Shown here: positions 11,880 through 22,978 of the stretch, piece after piece
Numbering within the stretch: the stretch's first letter is position 1
How the letters are laid out: each line of letters starts with the position of its first letter
NCBI GenBank assembly: GCA_009823505.1
Contig: VZQC01000353.1
Coordinates: 64,701-128,700 of the forward strand
Direction: 5' to 3'
DNA: 64,000 bases
Source of the DNA: Rhizomys pruinosus
Taxonomy: Eukaryota > Chordata > Mammalia > Rodentia > Spalacidae
Position numbers and translations under genes: made by a program
The notes under the pieces: generated by a model
Seen by the model: only the letters and a program-made list of their open reading frames with translations
Told to the model about the DNA's origin: nothing
Databases searched by the model: none

Positions 11880-12319
11880 TAAATACTAATGGTCCAAAAC
11901 TCCCCCATCAAAGACAAGATGGGGAGAATGGATAGGAAACAGAATCCTTCTAATATGTTGTCTACTAGAAACACATCTCAACTCATCGCACCCTCAAAGA
12001 AAGACGACACCACCTGAGAGTGAAGATGGAAAAATACAACATACAAGCTGCAGTGGCCCTATTTAAATAACAGACAAAATAGATCTCAAGTAAAACTAAT
12101 CAAAAGACAAAGAGGGCCATTACATCCTTGTCAAAGGAACAATTAACTATGAGGACTTCACAATCCTCAATGTCTATTCACCAAACTCCGGGTGAACTAA
12201 CTTTATAAACATTATTCTGCAGGACCTCAAGAACAGATTAATCCTAACACACTAAAGTGGGAGACTTCAACACCCACTGAGCCCCTTTGATAGATCAACA
12301 GGACAAAAAATAAAAAGGG
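11880..12319 (+). mobile_element. Older L1 ORF2 fragment (endonuclease region), part 1
   Basis: It aligns with 4120-4575 of the first L1 but with many substitutions (CTTAAATACTAATGGTCC, then ACACATCTCAACTC). It is a distinct, older L1 split by two LTR insertions and resuming at 12757 and 13426. Confidence 0.85.
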
Positions 12320-12756
12320 TTAGCCGAGTTTTCTCTTCCATCTCTTCCATTGCTGAGACAAAACACTCTGAACCGACACCAACTTGGGGAAAAAGGGTTT
12401 ATTCAGCTCACAGCGCCTGTTGTAGTTCATCACTCAGGGAACCAAGGCAGGACCTCGGGGCAGGAACTCAGGGTAGAAAACTGAAGGCAGGAGCTGAAGC
12501 AAAAACCATGGAGGAATGCTGCCTACTGGCTTGCTCGCCTGGCTCATGCCCAGCCTGAACCTCTTATAACATACACAACAACCTGCCCAGGGGGGAAACC
12601 ATCCATAGTGGACTGGGCCCTCCCAAATTGCTCAACAATCAATACAATACTATACTCCACAATATGGCCACAGGCCAATCTAAGCGAGGACATGCCCCCA
12701 ATGAGGATCCCTCAACTGAGGTGTGGCAAGTTGACACTAAAGCTATCCCGCACAGA
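12320..12756 (-). mobile_element. Solo LTR, MaLR/ERVL type, antisense
   Basis: Read on the minus strand it starts TGTGCGGGATAGCTTTAGTG and ends near CTCGGCTAA. The antisense polyadenylation motif (TTTATTC) is near 12400. It belongs to the same LTR family as 13025-13425, 35448-35851 and 54666-55072. It interrupts the older L1 at the equivalent of about 4577. Ends are placed by comparison with the other copies; no clean target duplication was found. Confidence 0.75.
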
Positions 12757-13024
12757 GGGCATCAGAAACTGGAGAATATCAAACACCAAATGGACCTCAC
12801 AGACAGCGACAGATGTTTCACCCAAACAACCGAGAATATACTTTCTAACGTTCAGCCCTCAATAATGGGAACATTTCTCTAAAATAGACCATATACGGGG
12901 GCACAAAAGAAATCTAACAAATACATAGGAATGAAATTATTCCATGCATTCTAATCAGATCACGGTTTAGTAAAGCTCAATATGAACACCAGATAAGCCC
13001 AACTAGCTAAAGAACACATGGAGC
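12757..13024 (+). mobile_element. Older L1 ORF2 fragment, part 2
   Basis: This is the continuation of the endonuclease region, matching about 4590-4840 of the first L1 (ACAGATGTTTCACCCAAACA, then AAGCTCAATATGAACACCAG). It breaks at ACACATGGAG where the next LTR enters. Confidence 0.85.
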
Positions 13025-13425
13025 TGTGCTGGATGCTTTAGTGTCCAACTTGACACACTTGAGTTGAGGGAGCCTCAAGTTTGGGAATTGGCTCATTGGA
13101 TTGGCACGGTGGCCACATCTGTGGAGTACTGTCTTTATGGTTGAGCAGGGTGGGAGGGCCCCGCCCACAAGAGTGGTGCCACACTGGACAGATTGTTGTG
13201 TACAGTATAAGAAGGCGCTGGGAGGAGCCAGGAGAGCAAGCAGTTAAACCAGTCCTCCATGGCCAGTGTGCTCATTCCTGCCTCCGGGTCCTGCCCGGAG
13301 GTCCTGCCTTGGGCTCCCTAATGATGAACTGGGGACCTGGAGATGTTAAGCTGAATAAACCCTTTCCCCCCAAGTTGGTGTTGTTCAGAGGGCCTTTTGT
13401 TAGAAATGGAAGACAAACGAGAACA
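13025..13425 (+). mobile_element. Solo LTR, MaLR/ERVL type, sense
   Basis: It starts TGTGCTGGATGCTTTAGTGT and ends AACGAGAACA. A TATA-like GTATAAGAAGG is near 13206 and AATAAA is at 13354-13359, giving the U3-R-U5 layout. It is inserted in the same older L1 as the antisense LTR at 12320. No exact 5-bp target duplication remains. Confidence 0.8.
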
Positions 13426-14030
13426 AGTCGAACCACACACTCATGAATAATGAAGGGGTCAGGAAGAATAAAGAGTGAAATAAAAGTAGTCATAGAACAG
13501 AATGAAGAACAACAAGCCAACACACAAAACGTGGTCTTCTTCAAAATCAAGTCGCTGCGGTGTGTGATATAAATAAAATACATATAGCCAACTGCAGGCA
13601 CAAAAAGAAAATAGAAACACAAGAAGTACTACACAAATGAGTTACACAACATAGAGCAAATAATCACAGTAGGACAATTACGAGACTGATCTGAAACCCG
13701 CAGCTAAAAACAACTTGAGAGACAGAGAAAGGAACCCTAAAATCCAAAAAGACAGAAGAATCACAAAAGTCAGAAGCAGAGAATCAATAAATAGAAACAA
13801 AGAAAACAAACAATAAGGCCATCGAGAAACGAACTATTATCAGAAAGCGGTTCTTTTTTGAAAAGATAAAGTCATACAAACACAGCACCTCTAGCCGTGT
13901 TAAACCAAAAAAAAAAAAAACAGAAAAAAAACAAAACAAAGAAACAACTCCAAAACAATAGTATTAGTGATAAAGTGGAAGAACATCACAACAAAGTAAA
14001 GATTCAGATAATCATATGGAATCACTTTTC
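13426..14030 (+). mobile_element. Older L1 ORF2 fragment, part 3
   Basis: It resumes after the LTR with CACACACTCATGAATAATGA, equivalent to about 4845 onward in the first L1. It continues through the region equivalent to 5000-5350, including an A-run near 13906, and fades out at about 14030. Confidence 0.8.
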
Positions 14031-14988
14031 AATCATGATTTGTTGTTTTTATATTCATTAAGCCCAATTCCTTTGTATATTCTTTTGCTTCAATTTACAA
14101 ATTTATGCCTTACTTCTGAGTTTTTGAAGTAGGTAGTGTTTTAGTTCTTTAAGGTTTTGTGGTTCAACTGTTATATTGGTTCTTTTTATTAAGGAAATTC
14201 TACAAACATCGGCCATTCTGGAGTTCCTTCATTGTGGTTTTTTTAGTTGCATTTACTTTCTTAGGATTAAGTGGAGTTTGTACTTGGGCATATTTCATGG
14301 GTTATTTAATTTGTTTGCGTTTTCCTGACAGGCCCAGTTGGTAATATTGGGTTCCTTTGTTTGGGTTTTGTGTCCAGTAAGTGACTTTCTCTTTCATATT
14401 TGTATAATTTAATTTGGATTCTGTTCATGTTGCTTGTGTAGCTTGGTTATTTTTGATGAAGATTAGAAACTAAATTGTGACTTAGTTTCTTTCAGAAGGA
14501 GAGTGTGATTCAGGTTCTTTCAGAGTAGTAGAATGGTTTGGGGGTATGGGGCAGTAGAGAGCAGGGTGATAGGTAGGCTGGACAGGTTAGTAGGAGGGAT
14601 CCTCTTTGTCAGGTGGATAAAGATGTAAGGAGTTTAGCTAGTCTGCATTAGTAGTCTAATCCAGAGATCTGAGGTAGACAGTTTGGTGCCTGCCTGGTGA
14701 AAAGATGGGAGTGAGTAAGAGGAATGGATGCTGACATGGTGTGAGAGATTATGTAGGGCAGATTGGTCTGGATGGTCGGGAACCAGGGGAGATAGAGGTT
14801 GGGCTATCTCCTCAAGGGTAACCTAGCTATCTGTGCTAGAGTGTTTAGCTAGTCTTGATAAGAAGGCTGGTCCTGGGATCTAAGGGACAGGAATTGTAGG
14901 CTACCTAGGTCCAAGGCTGGCAGGGGATAGGATGGGGTAATGAGGAAAGAGGAGGGAATGAATGTAGTTATTTGTTGCTCTTACACTC
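14031..14988. other. Unassigned stretch, T-rich then G-rich
   Basis: The first 450 bases are T-rich and the rest purine-rich (GATGGTCGGGAACCAGGGGA and similar). This resembles an antisense 5' region of an old L1, but I cannot match it to a specific family. The open frame 14159-14344 has no recognisable domain. Confidence 0.35.
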
Positions 14989-15069
14989 TCTTTCCTTCCT
15001 TTCCTTCCTCCTTCCTTTCCTTCCTCTCTTCCTCTTCCCTCTTTCTTCATCCCTCCTTTCATGTCTCTC

Positions 15070-15103
<34 letters not shown>

Positions 15104-15180
15104 CTCTCCCTTCTGCTCCCACTCCCCTCCTCTCTCCTCTCCTCTCCTCCTTTTTTTTTTTTTTTTTTTTTTTCTCTCTC
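14989..15180. repeat. Compound pyrimidine tract: (TTCC)n, (CT)n, T run, (CT)n
   Basis: This is an almost pure C/T strand about 190 bases long, with a run of over 20 T at about 15150-15173. Long homopurine-homopyrimidine DNA can form triplexes and mutates fast. The longest antisense frame in the window (14968-15699) and two overlapping frames arise only from this bias. Confidence 0.97.
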
Positions 15181-15317
15181 TCTTTTGCTCTCTCTTGAGA
15201 CATAGTCTCCTTGTAGCCCCAAGCAAGATGTCTTGGAGCATGCTATGTAGACTAGGTCGGCATCAAAATCACAGAGACTGGCCTGCATCTGTTTCCTGGT
15301 TGCTGAGATTAAAATAG
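15181..15317 (-). mobile_element. B1 SINE, antisense, diverged
   Basis: The 7SL-derived B1 is recognised from GAGACATAGTCTCCTTGTAG through TAGACTAGGTCGGCATC to GCCTGCATCTG. Its A-rich tail appears as the T-rich tract to the left. Many substitutions show an old insertion. Confidence 0.85.
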
Positions 15318-15569
15318 CTGGAATTCTCAGGTTTTCTTTATGACCAAACTTATAGTGTATTTGAACATGATCTTGTGTTTGTATAGAAGATATACACTGA
15401 GTCACCTGTATATATTCAGTGTCTACATTTGAATTCTTAAACCATCTTAAACAAAATTTCATATATGAAAGACTCCCATGATTAGTGTGGATGTCAATTT
15501 CTTCTGGTATGTCCTGTAAGTTACTTTTTAAGGTGCTTTCTTTGATATTTGCTGTAAAGACATTCATAC
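15318..15569. other. Unassigned AT-rich stretch
   Basis: No repeat family, RNA gene or conserved frame is recognised between the B1 and the LTR. Confidence 0.5.
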
Positions 15570-15912
15570 TGTATTTGTCAGTTTTCTGTTCTTGTGATAC
15601 AAACACGATGACCAAAGCAGCTTGTAAAAGTAAGTCTTTGTTTGAGCTTATGGTTCTAGGGGAATTAGTGTCCCTCATGGTTGGAAGGCATGGTAGCATG
15701 TGATGCCAGAACAGGAGCAGAAAACTAGAGGTTCACATCTCCAAGCAGACACAGGAAGCATACAGCAAATGGAGATCAGCAAGGCTTAAGCACTCTCTGC
15801 CCCTGTCCCCAATGCCATGCTTCCTCTAGCAAGCCCACATCTTCTAAGACCTCCAAAATAGTGCTACCGACTACTTGGACCCTATGGGGGCATTCTCATT
15901 CACACCACCACA
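15570..15912 (-). mobile_element. MaLR-like LTR, antisense, diverged
   Basis: On the plus strand it opens TGTATTTGTCAGTTTTCTGT and closes ATTCTCATTCACACCACCACA. This is the antisense layout known for rodent MaLR LTRs (a start resembling TGTnTTAGTC, then TTCACATCTCC, CTTCCTC and AGCAAGCCCACATC). It is a different subfamily from the four copies at 12.3, 13.0, 35.4 and 54.7 kb. Confidence 0.65.
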
Positions 15913-15972
15913 CACACCTTTTACAGTGTTATTGTAAGGATGCATTGCAGCATTAAGAAATTGCTCTTTGTT

Positions 15973-16216
15973 GGGCTGGAGAGATAGCCTACCAGTTAAG
16001 AGTGCCGACTGCTCTTGCAGAGGACCTGGATTCAATCCCCATCACCCACATGGCGGCTGAGAACTGTCTGAAACTCCAATTCCAGGAGAACTCCAGTTCC
16101 AGGGGAATCAACACCCTCTTCTGACCTCCGTGGCATCGCACAACATGGGTGCGCAGAACTGCTTGCAGACAATACATTCATACACATAGAGAACAATAAA
16201 TTAAAAATTAAAAAAA
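15973..16216 (+). mobile_element. B2 SINE
   Basis: The head GGGCTGGAGAGATAGCCTAC, the box B region GATTCAATCCCC, the duplicated AACTCCAATTCCAGGAGAAC segment and a final A run are all present. An 18-bp target duplication (AAGAAATTGCTCTTTGTT) lies at 15955-15972 and 16217-16234. Confidence 0.96.
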
Positions 16217-16234
16217 AAGAAATTGCTCTTTGTT

Positions 16235-18124
16235 CTCTAGCTTCCTAAACATGAGGCTGGGCTGAATTTGCTACATTGTCAACATTGCAGTCTTTTTATG
16301 TTTGCATTCACTGCCTCAACTTTCTATTTCATTGTTAATGGTTCTAAATCATGATTTTTTTATTATATTTCCCCTGCTCTGCCTTAATATTTTTATAACT
16401 ATACTATTAAACATAATTCAGATTCATTAATACAACTGATCCTTTACTTTTTTCCATTTTTCATTTCATCTTATTGTATATATTGTACTCTGTTTTTGCT
16501 CTAGTCTTTGCTTTGCTTTCTTTGGACATTTATTGAATCCCTTACATTACTATCGCAGTTCCTCATTTTTACATTGGGTTTTCACTTTAAAGTTAGCCTT
16601 TGAGCCAGTTATATGTTGGTTCAGGTTGTCATTCTTGCAATTTGAATGCTGAGGGAGAATTGCTGGGTCACCCAATCCCACCTCTACTATATACTAGGCA
16701 ATCCTGAGGAGAAGAGTAAGACCTTGTCTCAAACAAACAAAGGACAATAAAAGTGAGCTTCAGCTCATGCCCATTGCATGTCCAGCGTCAGTACATTTCT
16801 TAACAATTCTTATTTCATTTCTGATTTTAAAGAGCAGTGTTAGTGACTTTCCCCCTTAGAATATCTGAGGATTTTTTTAAAATAAAATGTATTTGCTTGA
16901 CATGTTCTGAAATTAATTTCTCTTAGATCACTAAGAAGGTATCTGTGCCTTACATTCAATGTTTTCCCTTGTGCTATGAGTGAAATTAAACCTACTAAGA
17001 ATTCTTTAATGACTTCTGTAAACATATATTTTACCTTTACTTATGTTTTCTCCCTATATATTTTTCTTTTTTTTCTTTCATCAATCTTTTTGTGTCTTTT
17101 TACCTCTTCCCAATCATTCCTTTCTCCGATGCACTTTGCAGGATTTGAAGGTGCAGTGTTTTTTTTTTTTTTTTTTTTTCTCGAAGTTTTGTCATCTTTG
17201 GAGTTGTTTTTCTCTTTCACTTTAGTTGCTTCCCCATCTTGGATTCTTGGGTCTATTGATATCACCATATCACCTTGTGGTTTTTAAGTTTCTGATTTAT
17301 CTGGGGCTTTTGTATCATACTTTTTCAAAGTTATTTAATTAATGTTAGTTTGTTTTGTGAGTTTTAGCAATCATTGCATCCTCTCTGTGTTAGCAGCTTT
17401 GCAGATGCTGTGTCTTCTTCCCTTCCCTGATAATGTATGTAGAACAGTTTCTGCATAGATGTCTTGTCATTTTAATCACCATCAGCAGCAATTCCAAAGT
17501 GAAATGTGTTTTCTTCAATTGGTATAGTGAAGTGTACTTAATTTAATAAATGACAACTTTGCAAGACTGTACTATTCTAACTATGAATTATTAATAATTA
17601 TTTTGCCTCATCTTAATCAATCACTTTATATGGGTAACTTCTTTCTTCCTCTTACCAAGTCTCCAAGAAAGGTTTAGGCAACTTACTTTCCCTGAGAAGG
17701 GGAGCTTTACTCACCTTATTAGATTAAACTTCCTATTTCTGTAGCAGGATGTGCTCTATCAAGGTGCTACTTCCACTTTCGGGGTACAATTCAGATACAA
17801 TTCAGATGATCTTTTCTGTATTACTCCAATGTCAAGACACCGTCTTATGATCTACTGTTTTTTGGGCTCCAGAAATGACTTTACATAGCTTGTGCATTTG
17901 CTCCTAAACTGAATTACAAATGAGAAATTGTTAGGATTTGCTTTCGGTAGAAGGCAATTAGGCAGCTTTATCTAATTTGCTTACTTATTACAAATTTTAC
18001 AAGTTATAAAGAGAACATTTTATTATGGAACCACGAATTGACAAGTTCATATGTTCTGATAAATACCTAGTATAGAAAATATAGTGAAACTACTTATCTG
18101 TAAACTTAAGGGAAATTCAGTTTT
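16235..18124. other. Unassigned AT-rich region
   Basis: Mostly single-copy-looking, T-rich DNA. It includes a T run at about 17159-17179. Short frames in it (16840-17025, 16976-17287) are low-complexity. I see no exon, RNA gene or confident repeat. Confidence 0.5.
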
Positions 18125-18645
18125 ATTTTTTTTTGTATTCATATTTTATTTTTCTCATATATATTTTGTACAAGATTATCAAATCTAGACCCATGTTCCC
18201 CACCCTATGCCCCCACCCCACCAGAGCTCATGTATTCTGCCAAATGTGCTTTTCATCTCTTCCTCAGTCTTTCTCAATATTCTCTATGTGGAAGTTGACT
18301 GTTTTGAACAGAAGTTCACTGTTTCAGTCAGCTCTTTGATGCAGTCCTTTCTGTTGTTGTTGTTTCTAATATGCATCATTCCGAACTGCTTTGGACAAAA
18401 GCTCAAGGGGCCATGCACAAGAAATACAACTATGTGTTACTTCATTCAGCATGATGTCCTCTAGCTCCAGCCATTTTCCTGCAAAGCTCATGATGCCGTC
18501 TTTCTTTACTGCTGCATAGAACTCCATTATGTAGATGTACCACATTTTCTCTATCCACTCGTCAGTTGAGGGGCATTTGGGGTGGTTCCAGCTCCTTGCT
18601 ATTGTGAAGAGAGCTGTGCTTCAGGAGGTCTTGGGAGATCTCTAA
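18125..18645 (-). mobile_element. L1 3' end, antisense
   Basis: On the minus strand it carries the ORF2 C-terminal end (antisense of CCAACTCAAATGCCCC and TATGCAGCAGTAAAG, near 18495-18580) followed by a short 3' UTR (ATGAGCTCTGGTGGGG, then ATATGAGAAAAAT). This 3' UTR is the ordinary ~0.5-kb type also seen at 28.9, 36.2 and 44.0 kb, unlike the long tail at 9.8-11.5 kb. Confidence 0.85.
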
Positions 18646-19464
18646 TGGGAAATTCAGGTTTAAAGAGAAAATTTCATAATACAATGTGTGTTAAAATATA
18701 TTCCTTATAAGAGGGAAGGAATTCAATGCAATACAACAAATAAAAACTGTTTTTTTTTAAAATGAGTAGACACAGAACTAACGATAAAGAATGTTCAAGT
18801 AATTCCATAGAACCTTAATAAAATTTCACAGAAAAAAATGGGAAAAAGGAAATTTATACACTATTTGTCATTACCTCTGATAATGGATCCATAACTAGAA
18901 CACAAAAAATTAAAAGCAAGCTCATGTGCTAAAAAATAAAAGGAAATCTCAACTTAGCTAATGATAATGTGCAACATTTAGGAACAGATGTTTTGCTGAA
19001 AAGGAATTGCAGGTAACAAAACACCTTATGAAGAATGTTCAATAGCATTAGGGAAAATCAAATAAGACACAATGCAATATTATAACCCATCCATGAAAAC
19101 AGATAAAAGTCAAAGTACTGGTGATAGCATATGTTGGTGAGAATGCAGTGAAACTGAATCTTTCAAGAACCCCTGGGAGGAAATCATACATTGCATAGTC
19201 TGCAATCCTTGAAATAACATTTTCACTTGTTAAAAAATAATACTTAGGTCAGATGTAAATGGCAATAGTTAGGAGTAGCAATCTGTTATGGAAAAATTAT
19301 TGGGGTAGACTACAGTTACATCCAGGAAGAAGATATGAGGCAAAGGAATAGCTTCCACCATGCTTAACATGGTTTCATGAATGTACAGCTGTAACAAAAT
19401 TACACAGAGTTATGAACATACGCATACATTTACATAGTGAAGTAAGTGCAGGTAAACGTGCAAA
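18646..19464 (+). mobile_element. Old L1 ORF2 C-terminal fragment, sense (from about 18770)
   Basis: Recognisable phrases include CAGATGTTTTGCTGAAAAGG, GCAATATTATAACCCATCC and GTTGGTGAGAATGCAGTG. Their order and spacing match the ORF2 C-terminal region upstream of the cysteine-rich motif. It is very diverged. The first ~120 bases and the last ~130 bases are unassigned. Confidence 0.55.
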
Positions 19465-19600
19465 AGGACAGGCAGGCTTGGTGGCACAGGCCATTAATCT
19501 CAGTGCTCTGGAGGCAGAGACAGCCTCTTTGGGTTTGAGGACAGCATGATGTACTTAGTTTCAGGCTAGACAGAACTACATAGTGCTACCATGTAGAAAG
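19465..19600 (+). mobile_element. B1 SINE, diverged
   Basis: The core GGCAGGCTTGGTGGCACAGG, ATTAATCTCAGTGCTCTGGA and GGAGGCAGAGACAGCC follows the B1 consensus with many substitutions. A purine-rich (AGAAGG)-like tract follows at about 19601-19690. Confidence 0.8.
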
Positions 19601-19690
19601 AGATGAATGAGAAGGAGGAGAGGAGAAGGAAAAGGAGAAGGAGATAAAGGAGAAGAGGATGAGGAAGATTAGGAGAAGGAAGAACGCACA
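19601..19690. repeat. Purine-rich (GAGAAGG)n-like tract
   Basis: An imperfect A/G array follows the B1, probably expanded from its A-rich tail. Confidence 0.9.
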
Positions 19691-20512
19691 AAAGAATACA
19701 GTTAAAAGCATACAGTCAGCCATAAATTTCAATGTATTTCCTACTATCTCCTCTGTCTGACTCAGGGTAGTGGGTCTTATGTTGAGATCCTCAGTTCTTT
19801 TGAATTTCAGCTTTATGCCTGGTGGGAGATAGGAATCTAGTTCTACATGTCTCTACCAGTTTGACTAGCACCATTTGTTGAAAATGTTGTCTTTTCTCCA
19901 GTGTGTACTTTTAGTTCCTTTGTCAAAATATTGGGTGTCTGTAATGTTAAGAGTTAATTCTGGGTTTTCAGTTTTATTTCAATGATCAGTATGTCATTTC
20001 TATTTAAGTAGCATGTTATTTTTATTACTGTACAGTTTGAGATTGGGGATGGTAATACTTGTAGCAATTCTTTTATTCTTAAGAATTAATTTGGATATAT
20101 AAGTGTTTTTGTGTTTCCACATGCTATTTGAGAATACTTTTTAAATGTCTATGAAAAGTTGTGCTGGAAATTTAATTGGTATTCCACTTAATTTATAGAC
20201 TGGTTTTAGTAGGATTTCAATTTTCAAAATATTAATTCCTTCCATCTTCTGTTATCTTTCTCAATTTCTTTCTTCATGTCTTAAAGTTTTTTTTTAATCA
20301 AGCAAGTCTTTCACTTAATACAAGACATTATTATTTTAGAGGCTATTGTAAATGTGATCATTCCTCTGATTTCTTTTGTTGTATGTTTGTTTTTATTATA
20401 CATAAAGGCTTCTGATTTGGAGGTGTTAATTTTATATCCTGATACTTTTCTGAATATATTTATTAGATCTCTAAGAGTTTTCTGATGGAGTCTTTAGGGA
20501 CTTTTTTTTTAA

Positions 20513-20655
20513 TTTATTTATTGTTTTTGGTCTTTTCAAGATAGGGTCTCCCTGTAGCCTCAGCTGTCCTGGAACTCGCCCTGTAGACCAGGCTGGCCTT
20601 GAACTCATAAAGACCCGCCTGCCTCTGCCTCCCAAGTGCTAGGATTAAGGGTCTT
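20513..20655 (-). mobile_element. B1 SINE, antisense
   Basis: The antisense body GATAGGGTCTCCCTGTAGCC, CCTGGAACTCGCCCTGTAGA, GGCTGGCCTTGAACTC and CTGCCTCCCAAGTGCTAGGA is close to the B1 consensus. It is inserted in antisense L1. Confidence 0.93.
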
Positions 20656-20734
20656 TTATGTATAGAATAATATAATCTACAAATAAATACCTAGAATTGT
20701 CCTTTCAAACTGCATTTCCTTATCTCCTTCATTA

Positions 20735-20977
20735 TTTTCTTCTTTTTAAAAAAATTTTTTATTTATTTTTTATGTGTATCAATGTACTGTCTGCATGTAG
20801 GTTTGTGCACCCATGTCATGCAATGCAGTGGAGGTCAGAAGAGGGAGTCGGATTCCCCTGGAACTGGACTGGAGTTAAAGACGGTTCTCAGATGCCATGT
20901 GGGTGCTGGGGATCGAAGCCGGGTCTTCTGCAAGAGCAGTCAGTGTTCTTGACCACTAGGCTATCTCTCCAGCCCCC
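20735..20977 (-). mobile_element. B2 SINE, antisense
   Basis: It ends in the antisense head GGCTATCTCTCCAGCCCC. Target duplication TCCTTCATTA lies at 20725-20734 and 20978-20987. It carries a shortened form of the internal duplicated segment (GGAACTGGACTGGAGTT), so it appears older than the duplication-bearing copies. Confidence 0.93.
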
Positions 20978-21255
20978 TCCTTCATTAATTTTATTGCTCT
21001 ATCTAAGACTTCAAGTTCTGTATTACTCATGAATATTCCTAACTTTAATAGGTATTTTTTTGAGTTTTCGGCAATTAGTTGGCTGTAGCCTTATGGTATA
21101 TTGCCTTTCTTATGTTGATATTTGGGCCCTGTACCTATAGATTCTCCATGAGTTTTATCATGGATGAAATTTGGATCTTCTCAGAGTCTTTTGCTGCATC
21201 TAATGATATGACCACAGGATTTTTGATCATGAGTTTGTTTATGTGGTCAATTACA

Positions 21256-21256
21256 T

Positions 21257-21306
<50 letters not shown>
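21256..21306. repeat. (ATTT)n microsatellite
   Basis: Twelve or more ATTT units lie within antisense L1. The frame 21079-21318 is an artefact of the array. Confidence 0.97.
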
Positions 21307-21307
<1 letters not shown>

Positions 21308-21781
21308 TGTGTCTTTGAACATTCTTACATCACTGAGATGAAGCCAAACTGGTTATGGTGAATAATCTTTTTGATATGTTCTTCCATCGTTTGTAAGTAC
21401 TTTTAGTTAGTACTTTTTGCTTCTATCTTCACATAAATTGGTTTATAATTTTTTGTTTGATCTTGGTGTGATTTTGATATTAAAGTAATACTGGCTTCAT
21501 AGAAACTATGAGAATTTTTCTTCATTATTTTCTGTTTTATGAAGTGATTTAAGGAGTATTGGCATTAGTTTTTTTCAAAGTTTGGTGGAATTCAGTGCTG
21601 TTTCCATTTAGTCATGGTCTCTTTTCACTTGGGAGATTTTTAATTGCTACATGTATCTCAATAGTTATTAAGGGTATGTTTAAACTAGCTATGTGATTTT
21701 GGTTTAATTTTGGTAAGCTGCACATGCCTCAAATTTTATCCACAAGTTTAAATTTTCCAATTTGGTAGAATATAGATTTTT

Positions 21782-21990
21782 TTAAATTTTTATTTATTTT
21801 TATGTGTATGAGTGTACTATCCACATGTAGGTTGGTACACCCATGTCGTGCAATGTAATGAGGAGGTCAGAAGAAGGCATTGGATTCCCCTGGAACTGGA
21901 GTAAAAGATGGCTCTTAGCCACCATGTGGGTGTCAGGTCCTCTGCAAGAGCAGTCAGTGCTCTTAACCACTGAGGCATCTCTCCGGCCCC
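21782..21990 (-). mobile_element. B2 SINE, antisense, older type
   Basis: The antisense head ATCTCTCCGGCCCC ends at 21990. Target duplication AGAATATAGATTTT lies at 21767-21780 and 21991-22004. The internal segment reads CCTGGAACTGGAGTAAAAGA and lacks the extra duplication. Confidence 0.94.
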
Positions 21991-22440
21991 AGAATATAGA
22001 TTTTTAAAAACGTCTTTATGACAACTGAATTTCTTCAGGGTCCGTTGAAATATTTCCCCTTTCATCTTTAAGTTTTTTTATTATTATTTTGTTCCTCTCT
22101 TTTGGTTAATTTGTCTAAAGTGTTGTTAATTTTGTTAATATTTTTTAAGAACCACGTCTTCATTTCATTGATTCTTTATAGTGTTTTATTTATTTCTAGT
22201 TCATTAATTTCAGTCTTGATCTTATTTATCACTTCCAATTTCCTCTTTTTAGATGTTGTTTAGATGTTGTTTGTTTTTGATTTTCCAAGGCCTTCAGGTA
22301 TATCAAAAATGTGCTTATATAAGATGTTTCTAATTGTCTAGCATAGACAATATTATAAAATTCCCTTTTAGTACTGCCTTCATTGTGACCCATAGGTTTT
22401 TTTTAATATTATGTATATTCTCTATCATAAAATATACTGA

Positions 22441-22957
22441 CATTTGAATGAAGAGATAAACTCTGAAATTTCATTTTACACAGTCAGAATGGCTAAGATG
22501 AAAATAATCAATGGCACATGCTGGGAAGGAGGTTGAGAAAAGGAAGCCATTTTCTATCCATTGATGGAAGGAGTACAAACTAGTGCCAGCATTATGGAAA
22601 TTAGCGTGGTGGTTCCTCAAAAAGCTAGAAATTGGTCTTCCACTTGTTTCAACCATAAAACTCTGGGGCATAAATCCAAAAGACTATGCCCTAATACAGA
22701 AGTACCTATTCATCCATGTCCATTGCTACATTTTACATAAGATCCACGAATTGAAAACAACCCAATATCCATCAACTGATGAATGGTTAATGCAGGTGTG
22801 GAACATAAACATAATGGTATATTATCAGTTCTTTAAAAAGGAAATTATGAAACTCTTAGATAAATGGGAGGAACTGTAATCAATCATCCTGAGTGAGATA
22901 AGCCAGACCTAGAAAACAAACATCACATGTTCTCTGTCATAGCTGGATGCTACTTTT
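22441..22957 (+). mobile_element. L1 ORF2 C-terminus, sense (3' part of 5'-inverted L1)
   Basis: Degenerate ORF2 C-terminal sequence. The frame 22583-22879 reads ALWKLAWWFLKKLEIGLPLV, then HELKTTQYPSTDEW, which are typical L1 residues. It abuts the antisense ORF2 on its left, the arrangement left by twin priming. A B2 splits its downstream end. Confidence 0.85.
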
Positions 22958-22978
22958 GAAATCTTAGATATAACTTTT

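Larger units (their letters stand above)
19720..22440 (-). mobile_element. L1 ORF2, antisense (inverted 5' part), carrying B1 and two B2 insertions
   Basis: The minus strand encodes degenerate L1 ORF2 from upstream of the RT domain (near 22150-22250, where the antisense of AATGAACTAGAAATAAATAAAA appears) through RT sequence (near 20040-20100, antisense of ACCATCCCCAATCTCAAAC). It is interrupted by B1 at 20513 and B2s at 20735 and 21782, plus an (ATTT)n array at 21256-21306. The same element appears to continue in sense orientation at 22441, so this is read as the inverted half of one insertion. Confidence 0.8.

Noticed and set aside
14968..15699. 243-residue antisense open frame
   Set aside because: It runs through the antisense pyrimidine tract and a B1 SINE. 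Arg/Glu/Lys runs come from the GA/GGAA repeat, and no domain is visible.
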